Source: Kappaphycus alvarezii
Lineage: Eukaryota; Rhodophyta; Florideophyceae; Gigartinales; Solieriaceae
Assembly: GCA_002205965.3 (NCBI GenBank)
Contig: NADL03000501.1
Location: forward strand, 2,356,001 to 2,420,000
Direction of reading: 5' to 3'
Length of the DNA stretch: 64,000 nucleotides
Part shown: in pieces, positions 23,642-35,470 of the stretch
How positions within the stretch are numbered: the stretch's first letter is position 1
Layout: each line of letters opens with the position of its first letter
Position numbers and translations under genes: made by a program
The notes under the pieces: generated by a model
Seen by the model: only the letters and a program-made list of their open reading frames with translations
Database searches by the model: none
Told to the model about the DNA's origin: nothing

Positions 23642-24922
23642 TCACACCCGTTCCCTGTTTGCCGATTCTTTCAATCCATTGACCTCTCCCTCTTCACCAT
23701 TCTGCACCAGCAACGCCAGATTCTTTTCAAAAACCACGCTTTCCCTCATTGGAAAAGCCATTGTTGACTTCAACTGCACAGAATTCATTCCCCGAAATCG
23801 CTCCACATCCTTATGCGAATAGTTGCTGATTCCCCTGGCTAATTCGACCCCTCCTGGTCCCATAATCCTGACAGCAGCATTCGCCTCGAACGTACCCGAG
23901 CATCCGGTCACATCAATGACACGCAATGGTCCCCCAGCCCTCAACAACTTGGCAGCTTGGTCCCCCACCATAATTTCCCCTCTCGGCGGCAAGCAATTTG
24001 AGATCCACTTCTTTTCCTCCACATTCAGAGGTTTGTCTAAGGGTTCAAAGACAGTCCCCACTCGACCATCCCTTCCGTTCACAAAATCCAGTACGCGAGA
24101 TGGATGACTTCCATGAATGAGACAAACACGGACGCCCGCGGCGGTAGCCAACCTGGCAGCGGTAATTTTTGTCTTCATTCCTCCAGTTCCCCATTGAGTA
24201 CCAGTAGCATTGGATGAGAGGTTAATGTTAAGTGTTTCAATGTTGGAGACAATGTCAATTGGGGTCGCAGTGGGATCCACGCGTGGGTTCGCGGTGAATA
24301 GGCGGTCTACGTCAGTAAGCAGAAAGAGCCATTCGGCGCCGACGGCAGTACTGACAAGGGCTGAAAGCCAATCGTTGTCTCCATATTTGATTTCCTCGGT
24401 GGCGACGGTATCATTCTCGTTAACGATGGGGATGACACCCATGTCGAGCAAGGCGAAAAGAGTATTACGCGCATTTTGATATTGGTAATATTCGCCGAGA
24501 TCACCACTGGTCAGTAGGACCTGAGCAACTGGTTGATTCGCCATACTGAAAAAATTGTCATAGGTTCGCATGAGAACGCTCTGCCCAACAGCAGCGTAAC
24601 CCTGGATGGTAGCGAGGACGGTGGCTCGTTCAGCGGCAGTAGAATTTGGGGTGACAGCGGGACGTTTTTGAACACCTAATTGACGACAGCCGACACCAAC
24701 AGCACCGGAGGAGACAAGGATGACATGAAAGTTTGCTCGGCGAAGGGAAAGAAGGGTGTCAACGAGAAGAGCGATAGTGGAGACTGCGAGTTCGCCCTCG
24801 CCTTGTTGGAGATTACGGCCGGCTTCGGAGGAAACTGTCTGACAAGATCGGTGGGCATCGCGCATTAGCGTGGAGGTACCAATCTTGATAACGACGACAG
24901 GAGGACGATGACTGTTGGTCAT
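23642..24922 (-). CDS. PRO1: Glutamate 5-kinase, free-standing, with C-terminal PUA domain
   Basis: Phosphorylates L-glutamate with ATP to gamma-glutamyl phosphate, the first step of proline synthesis, in the cytosol. The 426-residue protein has the amino acid kinase fold. VVVIKIGTSTL (residues 9-19) is the phosphate loop, VSSGAVGVG (70-78) follows, NENDTV (168-173) with GDNDWLSALV (181-190) binds glutamate, and GTGGMKTKITAA (245-256) is the ATP-site loop. A PUA domain occupies about 312-402 (including GVELARGISNYSH). Length and domain order match yeast Pro1 and bacterial ProB. It is not fused to glutamyl phosphate reductase, unlike the P5CS enzymes of plants and animals, so a separate reductase gene is expected elsewhere. 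The frame is unbroken and intronless. A GTAC-rich palindromic cluster lies about 225 bp upstream of the start. Confidence 0.95.
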   Translation of the reverse strand: MTNSHRPPVVVIKIGTSTLMRDAHRSCQTVSSEAGRNLQQGEGELAVSTIALLVDTLLSLRRANFHVILVSSGAVGVGCRQLGVQKRPAVTPNSTAAERATVLATIQGYAAVGQSVLMRTYDNFFSMANQPVAQVLLTSGDLGEYYQYQNARNTLFALLDMGVIPIVNENDTVATEEIKYGDNDWLSALVSTAVGAEWLFLLTDVDRLFTANPRVDPTATPIDIVSNIETLNINLSSNATGTQWGTGGMKTKITAARLATAAGVRVCLIHGSHPSRVLDFVNGRDGRVGTVFEPLDKPLNVEEKKWISNCLPPRGEIMVGDQAAKLLRAGGPLRVIDVTGCSGTFEANAAVRIMGPGGVELARGISNYSHKDVERFRGMNSVQLKSTMAFPMRESVVFEKNLALLVQNGEEGEVNGLKESANRERV

Positions 24923-25147
24923 GGTGAGAGAAGAGGGGCCTGTGAATAGGAGAGGGCGAGAAAATCGTTGAGCTCAATGCGGGAGGAGGTGGCGAAAAGT
25001 TGGGATGCCGATGAATAACTGCGAATTGGTCTGCGGGAATGAGGGTATGACAAAGCTTTCAAATGTCATGTAAATGAACCCCGAAATGTTTGCGGAACAG
25101 TCAAGAATGCCAACTTCTGAATTGCACGATGTTACAATACCTCGCGA

Positions 25148-25230
25148 GCACTGTACAGTACAGTATAGTACAGTGCAATAATTGTCAATCTACTGTACCG
25201 TTGCAATACGGAGTGTGTACTGTAATTGTA
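25148..25230. promoter_or_regulatory. GTAC-rich palindromic cluster upstream of glutamate 5-kinase
   Basis: Contains the hairpin GCACTGTAC (25,148-25,156), 11 nt, GTACAGTGC (25,168-25,176), then further CTGTAC and GTACTG words to about 25,225. It lies 225-310 bp upstream of the glutamate 5-kinase start. A comparable cluster precedes the large gene at 54,503. Regulatory function is inference. Confidence 0.45.
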
Positions 25231-26480
25231 ATCCTTCAGTGCGTGTAAGTGCTATCTCGACCTTGACGCTGAGCAGTGCTGCATGAGCTTGAAACAAGTC
25301 AAGATGGTTACAATCACATCGTCAGGTACCGCGTGTGCCGGTTCGATAGAATATGTGTAAGTGCACAACGAGAAATTAGCCAAGATGAGGAGATGTCTCA
25401 ATTAAGTTACCGGCCGTGCGCGCGGTGAATTGAAAGGGCGTGGTGAAAGCTATGATAGTTTACGTGATGGTGCTGGTATTACATCAACTTTAAACAGCAA
25501 CCAATCGGAAACGAAGATGCGGCTGGCACCAGAGCCATACGATGCGGGGCTAAGCCCGCTCGAGGGAATGAAAGGTCTAATACATGATGTCGGGAAAAAG
25601 TACCCTCGAAAATCCTGCTGATTGCATCTGGACAGAACATCCCTCGCGCTATCCTGTACAACATCACAGCCACAAGCCACAGGTATCGGAGCACAAAATG
25701 CAATCGTCCGTCGGGATGTTTTCCGTGCCAACGTTAGAGGGGGCCAAGCGTTCCACTGATAAGAAATCGAACATCTCAAAAGGTTATGATTCGAGGTGAC
25801 TACGGAATCCAACTGGGTGAAAAGGAATCAAAAGTCGAGAGAAAATATAATCAGAACCGAGAGCCGAGAACGAAAACTGAGAGTAAAGAACGAGGAATGA
25901 AGAATCAGTACTTATAGATCAGTTAAGTAGAGAATCTTAGAACTTGATTACAGCTTAAGAGCTAGAACAGATCGGAAGAGCTTTGGCAGATATGTACAAC
26001 TTTGGATGATAGAACGTATACCAGTAGATCTTGAAGCGAGAAAACAGGAAACTTAGAACAGACAAGCACTCTGGTACAGTAGCATTGCCAGATTTTGGTA
26101 GTTGGGTTGCCTTTGGGTGTACGGGTACTCCATGCAAAGAAAAAACCTTACCCGCTTAACGCGAAAGATATCGGATTTCGGGCTCTGAGACTCGAATTGC
26201 GCATGTGTGTGCGGAGAATATTTTCACCTCACCTTCATATATGGCGTTTTAATTTTCCAATCCCGTTCCCAGATTTTACGTCCTTCCTCCTTCCTTTTAA
26301 TTACAGAGAAATCTTCCCTATCGCATGGCCGCGGAATTGCTGAGGACTCCGTTCGTCCTTTATACTGTATCCGAATATATCAAAAATCATTGTGTTGATC
26401 GTGTTTGTGGAGCAACAACGCCCAAAATGCCTATTTTATTATCAAATTGTGTTGTCGACATTATCAACGTCTCTAAGAGT
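25231..26480. other. Unrecognised region upstream of glutamate 5-kinase
   Basis: Open frames of up to 120 codons (25,450-25,812 minus, 25,430-25,621 plus) resemble no family I recognise. A purine-rich degenerate repeat of GAGAACGAAAAC-like words runs from about 25,850 to 25,910. No gene call is supported. Confidence 0.35.
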
Positions 26481-26489
26481 TTTAAAATG

Positions 26490-26880
26490 GCGCCAACGGA
26501 AAAGGGAACAAGTAACTACCCGAGGTGAGAGGCGTTGCGAGCAAGTGCAACAGGAGATGATCACGGACGATGGCGAGGAGTGGACGTGAAAGCTGAGTGA
26601 TGTTGTAGTAACCAACTCAAAGGGAGCAGGCCCTACCACTTCGCTTGGACGGCAAGGAACGGATTCAAGGCTTTGGTTTGAAGTTGACTCCTGATTTGCC
26701 TTACATTCTTCGTTGCGTGCGGCTTAGTTTAGTGAGCTTCTCCTGGGCCCTTAGGGTTCTTACCATCTTATCCGACACCTTATATTGGGTTTCGAACACC
26801 CGACATTTGCGGTACTTACGCGGTATCCTTGTCATCTCTAGAACGAAAAAGTACAGTGCATTTCATTCCTCTACAAACAA
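26490..26880 (-). repeat. LTR-like remnant related to the left-hand Ty3/gypsy element
   Basis: Weak but collinear similarity to 3,930-4,170. Matching blocks include GCGTTGCGAGC against GTGTTGCGAGC, CAGGCCCTACCAC against CAGGGTCTACCAC, and TTTGAAGTTGACTC against TCTGAAGTTGACTC. No retroelement coding sequence flanks it, so it is probably a solo LTR or leader of an old relative. Orientation is inferred from collinearity. Confidence 0.45.
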
Positions 26881-29532
26881 CTGAAGATAAAGTAGCAATT
26901 AAATTGTTGGTACAACCAGTGCAGCATACTAAAATAACATCTATAAAATTATCATAATAAAAGTCTTGTTGTAAAGGGTTATTGAGGTCTTTTCTGTACT
27001 TTTGACTCTACAAATTACTTACACATTCCATATTACCTTCAAATCATTCATATGTATCTTTTAATCACTTGAATTTTACACAGTGCCTCGAGATAAGTTG
27101 CTCAATCATATGAAAAATGTCTTCTCAATTTACTGTAGTTGGAAACATATTTAGGAAGTAACTACGGTGCGTGTACAAGTCTCGACTGCAGAGCTTAGCT
27201 CTATAATAAAAGCTAATAACAACCATGGTAAACAAAGTGAGTCTTTTGCCCAGCTCTACGGTGGTAGGATCGCTTTTTATCGGTCCCATCTTTATTTTCA
27301 GTTCTCAAACTTTATTTTTCAGCGTTTCATCCATTCATCTTGATAATTTGTTCTACTGATCACGAAATTGGTGAATGAAACCGACAATTGTAAATTTTTA
27401 TTGAAGGCTACGTAATCTGTTTCATCATTGGAAGCTTCGAATGGACACCATCTCGGAAAAAAAGGTAGCTTTCCTTAGTAACTTCCATGCAGACTGCTCC
27501 GAGTAGCGACTCCGACAGCACCGAAAAAACGTTCCAAACTGAAAGCCAATGCAACCTCTGTGTTTATTTTGGGTCGTGGTACCCATCCACTGAAAGAACT
27601 ACATAAACATGAAAATGAACCAAAAACTCTTTGACCACGTCTTACAATGACCTAAGTTTCTAAAAAATAGACAGAAATAATGCTGCTTGATAGATTCTTC
27701 ACCCTTAAGAACAGTCCTGGAAACGAATTGTCTGATCACATTGCAAAACTTGAGTTATTATGATCAAAGCTGTCCACCGCTGACTAAACGCTTGGAGAAA
27801 TATTTTAGATCGGCACTCGGGACTCATCGCTGAGTGCTATTTTAGAATCTCGCCTTTCAGTGATAAGTAAAATGGATGAAACGAAGCCGACATGAGAAGC
27901 TATTACGATGCATAAAAGAGTACATGCAAATTAATCTCTTCGTTCTACATTTCTAAAGGACACGTAATTCGTTAAAATTATATATTTTAGTTAGACAAAT
28001 TTTTCTTGTTTTGCTTCCATATTCAATTTTTAATACTGTTATATCCATTCCTACAATTTTCTTCCTTACCATTGTCAAAACTTTTTTAGATTTTTGACGT
28101 CTTTTTCTTTGAAAAACGTTTAGTTTTTTATTTGCACAGACAAGCAAGGATGCAATGAAAATGGCCGATTCAATGTAATTCTCCGTCGCTGGTTGTTCAG
28201 AGTTGCTCATACTTTTTATGATTTAGCATATAAAACTAACAGCACAACTCAAGCTTTAGTCGAAGGGAACTTTTATAGATGAGTAAATCTTATGCTCTAC
28301 GTCTTGTGCAAAATTAAAGCTTTTCTATTTTAAGTACAAAATGCTTTACTAATTCAATTAATCTTTTCTTCAGGTCCTTTTGATGTACTAGAGAAATTTC
28401 TTTGACCGCCACTCTTGGCTTTCGAACCTTGATCTTTTTATTTTCTCTATGGTAAAATAGCCAAGAAATTAAATTAAATTAATCTTTCTCTGACTTTTCT
28501 TTTCTTTTTTCAAAAAATTCTGTATTTCAGTTTTTTACGAAAATAATTAAATTTCAAGTTATAGGAATTCTAACAAAAAAATGTACACCAATTTTAATCT
28601 AGTTGCTTTACCCAGCTCTCATGAGTTGGCCAACTGAAAATAAGTTACAACTTTGATATTATCCTTCTAGATGTTTTCCCCAGCACGATGGAGGGTTTTC
28701 ATCAGTCACCATTTCAGTGAGTCGACTGAAGCCTGGACTAGGGATTATTATACCAGCAAATAAAAGAGTTCAAAAACATCTTGCAATTTTTTCCCTTTCA
28801 TGTATCATTTTTCTTTCTTCTATGCTTTTTTATGATAATGTAAAAATAATTCCATGAACATTGATACGACATCTTTTTGCCTAAACCAAATTGAAGCCAT
28901 ACTTATTCTCACTTCTCTGCCGCAGTCGCTATCCAATCGGCCCAGGCTATGGTCATATTTATATGCCTCAGTATTCCTCCATCCAAATAAGAAATGAGAT
29001 GACTGATGCCGTCTTTTATTTTTCAAGTCCCTCAGGTATATTAAAGTGCTATTTATCTGCGTAAAATGGGTTAACGTGGAAGGTACAAAAAGGCAGTTCA
29101 GGTGCAAATCTTATTTTCTATTCGAAAAGGTTATTGTCTACTCGAAAAGTTAATTATTTTCGAAAAGGCTAATGTCATCAATTTGTATCATTATTATACA
29201 ATCAATTGATGACATGGGTTCAACTACGATTTTTCCAATAGTATTAATAGTGAAATTTAGTATTACGCATACCCGCTTCTCGGCTATCCGCACTTTCAGT
29301 GACAACTGAAGTATACTTATCAACCAGTAGAGTGTAGGCGAAGGAGCGCTGGGGCTTGGAACTATGGTTGGTCCCCATCGCACCCTCCACCTTTTCGCCC
29401 GAGAAGATTCACAACTTGGCATCCATGTGAACATATTGAAGAGCTGCGAGTATCGACCCATACATCCTGTACTGATCGAGACAATTTAATGCATGAATTA
29501 CCACTTTATCAGAGCGCAGTCTAAGGATTGAA
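26881..29532. other. AT-rich decayed sequence
   Basis: No gene recognised. An 85-codon minus-strand frame (27,953-28,210, starting MSNSEQPATENYIESA) and a plus-strand stretch with few stops at 27,430-27,950 look like decayed coding sequence but match nothing I can name. A long imperfect hairpin lies at 29,172-29,215. Confidence 0.35.
29172..29215. repeat. Hairpin with 12-bp perfect outer arms
   Basis: ATGTCATCAATT (29,172-29,183) and AATTGATGACAT (29,204-29,215) pair exactly. The interior TGTAT and ATACA can also pair, so the whole 44 nt folds back. It may be a miniature transposon relic or a chance structure in AT-rich DNA. Confidence 0.6.
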
Positions 29533-30000
29533 AAAGTTTTGAGTGTTTTACTCTAGGAAGATATATCCGATCTATCTCATGATTTTCCAGACAACCACAA
29601 TCGACTAAAAAAGGTTATGCCGACACAGTAATGGGAAAGGAACTACGCTCCCTAAAATGCTACCTTCAGGCCACCCATCAAGCAGGATGCATTGGACATG
29701 ACGGCTGCTGCGGCGTACCTTTGCATCAAATCCCCCCGAACCTTTCCGTACATCTCCAGTGCCCTCACGGCCACGTTCCTTGCCACGTCATTTAGCACTG
29801 CACACGCATCCGAGTTCCACCCTCCATGAGTGGAGATTGGCACAGGCACGAGTCTACCTCTGGTGGAGGTCGCGATAAAGGATTGATGATCTGTTCAGCA
29901 CCCCTATCGGTGACAAGAAGAAGCAGAAGCCTTCTTGAAAACCAATATCGAGGACTGTATACAAATATTGCGAAACGGACGCGTGTGATTCCATTTGTAC
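29533..30000 (-). mobile_element. RLE LINE 3' end, second subfamily
   Basis: Minus-strand frame 29,652-29,849 (VPISTHGGWNSDACAVLND to CLMGGLKVAF) aligns with the C-terminus of the LINE at 19,882 (VPISTLGGWHPAAFSVVKE). Upstream, FIATSTRGRLVP matches FLAELPGRNRLVP of the larger copy, so the copy extends to about 30,000 in shifted frames. Its 3' untranslated region is shared with the truncated copy at 5,163-5,312 but not with the 19,748 copy, which defines a separate subfamily. Confidence 0.75.
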
Positions 30001-30540
30001 AGGATATATGCATCGGAAAATCTAGTGATGCATGTCCTCGAGCTCTCCAACCCTCTCCACTCCACGCCACCCCTTCCGCAGATAACTCATAATCTCTGCA
30101 GAAGTCTTTGCACTAGGGGCTGCACTAGATCCTTTTCCCCGCCGCCATCTGGAATCAAGCATTCCTACCCTTCCAGCTGGGTGGTCGCGGCATCTCATTC
30201 TTCAGATAGATACTCTGCTATGACTCCGCCGAGAGTACAATTGAAGGAGAACGGGCTCGCAAAAGTCCATCGTTGCGAAAAATGCTACGCTGCTTCGGAC
30301 TAATCCGGATCCGGTTCTGTGAGGACCGGTCAGGCACGGCCATTACTTGCAACAATCCGGTAAAATGCCCCAGCCACTCTCCCCATATTTGAACCGGCTT
30401 TTTTGACCCTTTGTAACTTTCTACTGCACTTATTCCAACAAAAAAACCCGGAGAAAACCCGGTGTTTCATTTACTGTAAGAAATTAACTGGCTCGTACTT
30501 AGTCAAAATATATGGTAGTGCGCATGTACGTCAAAATTTT
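30001..30540. other. Spacer between LINE fragments
   Basis: No feature is recognised with confidence. It may hold degraded LINE coding sequence. Confidence 0.3.
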
Positions 30541-30950
30541 CATCAGGCACAAATGAAACTTCACCCTACCAGCAAATGGAGGAGAGGAAATAAGCAAGCA
30601 GGCCGCATTGAAGGCCCCTTCCAATTCGGAGTGTAGCTGTAAAAGAATACCTTGGATCTTTGAAATCCGTTCCATCGCCTGACTGGCGACAGTTCTGATA
30701 GTTTGCGTGGCGAAAACGAAATAAGTCGATGCCAGCCTCCGATCCTTAGGATAAGGAAAGGAGCCAGCATGCTTTTTCCTGGAAATTACGCGGGAAAGTA
30801 TTGATATTTCAGCTTCTTTTCCGTGTGTGCGGTGTTGAGTCTCGTGATAGGGTTCAATATCTTCGGCCGGACCCAGGAAGTGGAAACAAAGTTGACGACG
30901 GTCACCCTGCAATAGTGCGGGCAATATAAAGCTGCCATTGCACTGATTTT
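30541..30950 (-). mobile_element. RLE LINE C-terminal fragment
   Basis: Within the minus-strand frame 30,499-30,924, TVASQAMERISKIQGILLQ and FNAACLLISSPP align with TVATRAMERFSKVRAILLQ and SNAACLLAGLPS of the 19,882 LINE. GKEAEISILSRVIS matches the preceding AEKQRKYQGFLAEL region weakly. It is more diverged than the other copies and ends without a recognisable tail. Confidence 0.72.
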
Positions 30951-33722
30951 ATGTTTCATCATAAGCCAAAACCATGCTTAACAGTATTCATAAGAATACA
31001 AGGCTAAGTATCACAAGCACGAAAATGCTTAGGTGGCCGACGCCAACCCGAGACATTATAGCGACCAGACATTCTTCGTCGCTCTCTACAGACAAAGCTG
31101 TCTTCAACACCCACTGGGAGTTCATCTTTCTCGTAAAAATGGTACTACCGGTTTCAAAGTTCCATTATCGCTCCAGTGCCAAAACTGCACTCATCAGATC
31201 AAATACGTCTATTACTTCGCTAATCCGGCTCTGGGTGCACTTACCGCCACAATTCCCTTGGAAAAGCCCTGGAAACTACTTCATTTGTAATCGACTATTA
31301 GTTGCAGTTCCTACTACTTTTCTCGTGTATGGGACCGAGGACTGCAAACAGACTGGTTCCATGGCATGGAAGTCCCACAATAAGGTAATACTTTTCTGAG
31401 CTCAAGTATCAGATGCTGCGTTTTTGCCCTATATCAACTTTCAACACGGAATTAATTCCCGTTGATGTATCTAAAAGTGCAGGAGAGGATGCCCAAATTA
31501 TCTAGTACAGTAGAGAGTGGAAGTATCAGTTACCACTGTAGTCAAATCTTCCTTTAATACGACCTCTGTGTCCTATCACGACGGAAAAAGGACATTAAAT
31601 AATTTTGAGACCGCACACTCCTAATATAACCACCTCTGACCCTCCGCGTCCCACGATCTTCGATGTCACGAAGATCTCTTCATTCAATGCCATCTTTATT
31701 AAAATTTCCATTGAGCACGGATAAAATCAATAAAAACATGGTACTAGAGGGCTAGAGGGATCAATACATGAAAACATAACTTTGAAAAAAGTTAAAAATT
31801 GATGCAAGGTTCATCTGATTTATTGACTTTTCAGCTTGAATATTAGTAAAAAATAGAGTCGCATCAGCTAAGAAATGTCTTGTAAGGCAAAGAATTGATT
31901 TCAAGAAGCAGTAAGCGTGCGAAAGCTCTGAACTACATGGTAAGCTAGCAGAGACGCAGGGAAAATTGGAAAGCGAAAAAAGAGTGTTAAGGGAATATGT
32001 TCAAATTTTTTGTGCTCTCAAAATAATCTATCAATTTATTACAAAAGCAATCATTTGATGACATTATGGAATAAAAACTAGGCGTTTCTGTGGAATCATT
32101 CATACTAAGGATTTTATTTGCTGGATTTTTTTATTCTTCAGCCCAAAAACTTTTTCTCCTTTCTTTACTCTGTTCTTCTTTCTTCAGAGAAAGATTACGT
32201 ACATGTATACTTTTCAATTATAAACACATGCCAAGAACTATATACGCATATTTTTCGATAGATCCCATTCCAATTCATCGTCGAAAGTGTAGTATTAGTT
32301 CCACTACAATTTTAAATATAGCACGACAATGATACATGCTAAGTTTTGTGAATAATCTCTTTTTTCAAGAAAAATACTTTTTCTTATGATTTCAGCGTAG
32401 AGAGTTCTAACACTCTTCAGCACTTCAAGAAAAACGCAAAGCCATAAACATCATCAAGTTATAGTCGCAACGGGTTTATGGTTTCATTATATGTGCTTCA
32501 ATGTATTATTTACTAAATATTTTACTATCCACTGCGCCGAAAAAAGGATGATATGGGAGTTTGAGGAGATCTTGACTCGTAATTACACAATTAAGTAAAA
32601 TCAGGTCAAAATGTAGTAGTAAAGCAGATAAACGACGAATACAACTCATTTATATGCTGTCAATTTTCAAATTTTCCGGAGCTGAAAATCAATTTCCTTA
32701 CCTTGTGCGATTGGTTGGCTTCCATTTTATCACTTGAATAACCACAACCAGTCAAACAGGAAGGGATTTCATGGGAAATGTCGCACATGCCCATAATTGT
32801 ATTCCCATTCTCGCTTTTCACTACTTCAATACTTTGTATCGCCAATAACTTTTATAATTGACTTTTTGGCGATAGAAAATATTCGGAAAACTATTAACTA
32901 TTCTTGGTTCATCTTTTCGGCAATGTAATTGATAGAAGCTCTGCAGGCGTGCTATTTCTTGATAAGTTTGATTACTTTTACGCATAATTTTCAATGTTCG
33001 GGGCACCTTCACCCCAGCCGTAGCAAATGCATTCTGTGTTCAAATTCTTCAGTAAGCTATTTGCAAATCATTAATATTTCGGTCGGGTCTTTTGTCTTTT
33101 TTCCTGTATTAGGTGTGCTGTAATTGGCCTCTAGAGTCTCCATATTCAGAATTTATATGACCGCCACCGGAAATTGAGGAAAAACTAGGACTATTGGATG
33201 AAGACAGCGATTTGATTTTATATTTACCAAAAACGTGCATATATTCCAACTAATATATATTTAAACACATACTTATTCCAGTCGTTAAATTGCACGGCGT
33301 CAGGACCGTGCTATCCGAAGTTTTTCACTACTGGATAAAAAAATCTCAGTTTAATTTTTGCGAGGATTGACTTTCAAGTTGAACAGAGTGAAGAAGAGAG
33401 CAGAGAAGAATTTGAAAGTGAAAATAGCGACTCAAAACATTAGTAAATATCACTAAATACTCAGAAAACTTCTGGAGATAATATTTTTTTGTATTGCACA
33501 TCCGAAATAATAATCTTTAATTCCGAAATAGTTGTAGCAGGAATCCTCATCCCCTCCTTTGATATGAGTGACAAAACGAAATTTTGTATTATTCCACATT
33601 TTCTCTTCTATCATGGCGTTCCTTGGACGCTTTGTTGCCGTATTTAAGCAATTTGTAAAGAAAAAGAAGCGTAAGAAAACAAAAACGGTTTTCTGTGATG
33701 CTACGAAAACTGAGTTCGAATT
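30951..33722. other. AT-rich region without recognisable genes
   Basis: Two adjacent minus-strand frames (32,821-33,012 and 32,660-32,845) and a plus-strand frame at 31,033-31,290 look mildly coding-like but carry no motif I recognise. Nothing else seen. Confidence 0.35.
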
Positions 33723-34395
33723 TTAATACCTGAAAAACCCCTCTCTACGGTAACTTTTGATGTTAATGCAAGATTTTATGTTTAGAGCGAGCACTGTAAT
33801 TTGTGGCTCGAACGGTACCATTCTAGCATTATGTTGAGCGACTTCGGCTGTTTGTCGAACCTCAATGTAGTCGATCCATACCTTAGAATGATCCTCTGAA
33901 ATGGCTTTCTCAGCATCCGTAAGACCATTACCAAAGAAAATGCGGTTGAAGAGACGAAACTTTTCCTGGAGGCAATGATCTATACCACAATTTAAGGCAA
34001 ACTTGAGAATTTCGATACAGTTACCTGCTTGTTTTGCTCAAGTATGTAGACTAAAATCGGTAGAAAAGACTTTTGGTTCGAAAGTTTCGGGCTCTTATAA
34101 ATGTTAATCCCTTGTTCCATAATTGTAGAGAGTTAGAGACAAGGGAGGATCAGAGAGAAAAAGAGCGTCCGAATATGAGCCATTGGAGGTAAAATAATTC
34201 AGTGCAGTCTGTAATAAAGAGAATGAAAGTAAATGAGGTTACTCTAGTTCTTGAGAAGAATTGAAATCGGAAGTGACCAAGAACGTCGAAAAAATAATAT
34301 TCGCGTACCCCTGGAGGTCCCGGATGCCCTCGGTCGCTCTTTCCACAAAAATCGCAGTAGACGTGTGATTTCTCCTGAATACACCTATGAAAACA
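33723..34395 (-). other. Cluster of unrecognised minus-strand open frames
   Basis: Three neighbouring open stretches. 33,723-34,037 is about 104 codons and contains KFRLFNRIFFGNGLTDAEKA and DHSKVWIDYIEVRQTAEVAQ. 33,992-34,120 starts with ATG (MEQGINIYKSPKLSNQKSF). A stretch at about 34,300-34,395 has YCDFCGKSDRGH, a zinc-binding-like C-X2-C-X5-H pattern. Amino acid composition looks like real protein. Whether this is a host gene with small introns or a fossil element is undecided, and I know no matching family. Confidence 0.35.
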
Positions 34396-35470
34396 GAAAA
34401 CCGTAAGCTTCTTGGAGGTAAATCACCGCCGGCCTCTCAACGCACTAAACATACCCTGTAACAGCATAGATTCTAATTATCTTATGTTAAAAACTTAAAA
34501 ACCCTGTCACAAGTCTAGCAAAATCGCAGAACTCCCAATAGGACCCCTGAAAGCTTCGGAAAGTTTTGTGTGAGCATCTAAAACGCTTGTGTACTACACT
34601 CAAAACTGTCATAAATTTAGGTAATATCATTATGTAGGGAGGGATGTATCTACCCTAAAACCTCCCGTTTTTAAAGTTTATCAGGGGACTAAGTTATGAT
34701 ATGTCACTTTTTGGGGATATAAAAACCAGTCTTCACTTCTATTAGAAGCAGAAAAACAGGGCAAATGTGCGTCAGGGTGAGATAAATTGTTGCAAGTGAA
34801 TTTTGATTGAGGGATTTTTCGGGTCAATATCCATGTACCGGCCCTTAGGGATAAGCTTTAAAATATTGCAGCTTATCGCAATTTTGAAAAAGTTCTGTGT
34901 CGAGTTTTTGCACCAAATTGGGGCTGATTTATAGAGCCCACATTTGTATTCAAAAATAATCAGAATTTAAGGAATTTTCATCTCTAGACAAATTTACTCA
35001 TACACAAAAAATGTCTCTATATAGAAAACCTCTTTTTGTTGGGGTTTTCAACACTGCAAAGCCGCTTTGTCTTGTCCTATTTCGCTAAAATGCTTTACTA
35101 TTCTTTAAGCTTCTCTAACCACCACATCTAGTTCCTCCGCACCTTCCGCTTACGCACTCTCCTCTAAAGTTTCCTCGTTCGTTTCACTTTCAAAAACGCC
35201 AACATCTTCCTTTTTGTCCCATTAGATTTAGTCTCTCCATCACCTATTGCTTCTTTCTCTTGTCGTCCCTCAACTTTATCCTCAGCATCCGCTTCATCTT
35301 GCCCATCTTTCCTAACCTCCACATCTTCCTAAAGTATAGCGCCAACTTTACCACATACCACTTCTTCATCCTCTTCTGCGGTCATTTCATTAATCAATAT
35401 GACTCTAGTTCTTCCCGTGTCGACTGTCGCTCCTTGTTATTATATCATCCGGTAAAAATCGTGTTCTAAA
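34396..35470 (-). other. Decayed coding-like sequence with acidic segment
   Basis: On the minus strand, 35,120-35,460 reads as an acidic, Glu/Asp/Lys-rich segment with occasional stops, including DEADAEDKVEGRQEKEA. Further left are shorter coding-like pieces. It might be a broken retroelement or an old host pseudogene. No domain is secure. Confidence 0.25.

Noticed and set aside
25450-25812. 120-codon minus-strand frame upstream of glutamate 5-kinase
   Set aside because: No family resemblance, the opposite strand is equally open in places, and the Cys/Ser/Arg-rich composition is atypical.
25969-25981. AGATCGGAAGAGC, identical to the first 13 bases of a common sequencing adapter
   Set aside because: The match stops after 13 bases and the flanks read as ordinary genomic sequence, so chance is more likely than adapter contamination.
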